DNA from: Kordiimonadaceae bacterium UBA4441
Lineage (GTDB): Bacteria > Pseudomonadota > Alphaproteobacteria > Sphingomonadales > Emcibacteraceae
Direction of reading: 5' to 3'
NCBI GenBank assembly: GCA_002390425.1
Contig: DGPL01000038.1
Location: forward strand, 1-5,746
Length of the DNA: 5,746 bases
Shown here: positions 5,680 to 5,746 of the stretch, in pieces
Layout: each line of letters opens with the position of its first letter
How positions within the stretch are numbered: the stretch's first letter is position 1
Translations under genes and position numbers: made by a program
The notes under the pieces: generated by a model
The model's input: only the letters and a program-made list of their open reading frames with translations
Told to the model about the DNA's origin: nothing
The model's database searches: none

Positions 5680-5746
5680 TTATACAGCACACTTATTGCA
5701 AAGTGCGGTTGATGGATCAAGTTCTAAGCGTTGTTCGGCAATGTCA
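5680..5746 (-). CDS. C-terminal end of an unidentified protein (partial)
   Basis: An open frame enters from the right edge and ends at a TAA at 5682-5680. Only 21 residues are visible, DIAEQRLELDPSTALCNKCA plus a final V. The tail has a Cys-x-x-Cys pair four and two residues from the end, which could bind metal or form a disulfide, but too little is present to name a family. Its stop lies 88 bases before the RimB-RimK start on the same strand, so the two genes could be co-transcribed. This is inferred from an open frame alone; a chance open frame of this length is quite possible. Confidence 0.4.
   Translation of the reverse strand, partial: DIAEQRLELDPSTALCNKCAV

Noticed and set aside
5690..5705. 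Inverted repeat CACTT / AAGTG near the right edge as a possible terminator
   Set aside because: The stem is five base pairs, lies inside the coding tail, and no T run follows it directly.

Overview
The window looks like chromosomal DNA from a Gram-negative bacterium, most likely a proteobacterium and possibly an alphaproteobacterium (low confidence below phylum). Three things suggest this: a twin-arginine signal peptide on one protein, a Sec-type signal peptide on another, and a RimB-RimK type protein-modification enzyme. GC content is moderate to low. There are five complete genes and the tail of a sixth. No mobile element, CRISPR array, tRNA or rRNA is visible.

Layout. Positions 15-2577 hold a minus-strand, operon-like run. 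It reads an FAD-dependent oxidoreductase of the LhgO/COG0579 group first, then a fold-type III PLP enzyme of the D-threonine aldolase / D-serine dehydratase (DSD1) group overlapping it by 14 bases, then a small, AT-rich gene for a Sec-exported protein of no recognised family. A divergent intergenic region (2602-2757) separates this run from a plus-strand gene (2758-4140) for a PatB/MalY-like fold-type I PLP enzyme that carries a Tat signal peptide. An intrinsic terminator (4163-4200) closes that gene. Convergent to it is a minus-strand gene (4212-5591) whose single protein joins a RimB-like retropepsin-type domain to a RimK ATP-grasp glutamate ligase. The right edge (5680-5746) holds the last 21 codons and the stop of another minus-strand gene.

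How the genes may work together. The oxidoreductase and the DSD1-type enzyme are almost certainly co-transcribed. With the divergent Tat-exported PLP enzyme they resemble a small amino-acid catabolic module: an envelope enzyme acting on an amino acid outside the cytoplasm, a cytoplasmic D-amino-acid or beta-hydroxy-amino-acid lyase, and a flavoprotein oxidising a 2-hydroxy or 2-amino acid. Each enzyme class is well supported by motifs. The shared pathway and its substrate are inference only. The RimB-RimK gene and the partial gene at the right edge seem unrelated to this module.
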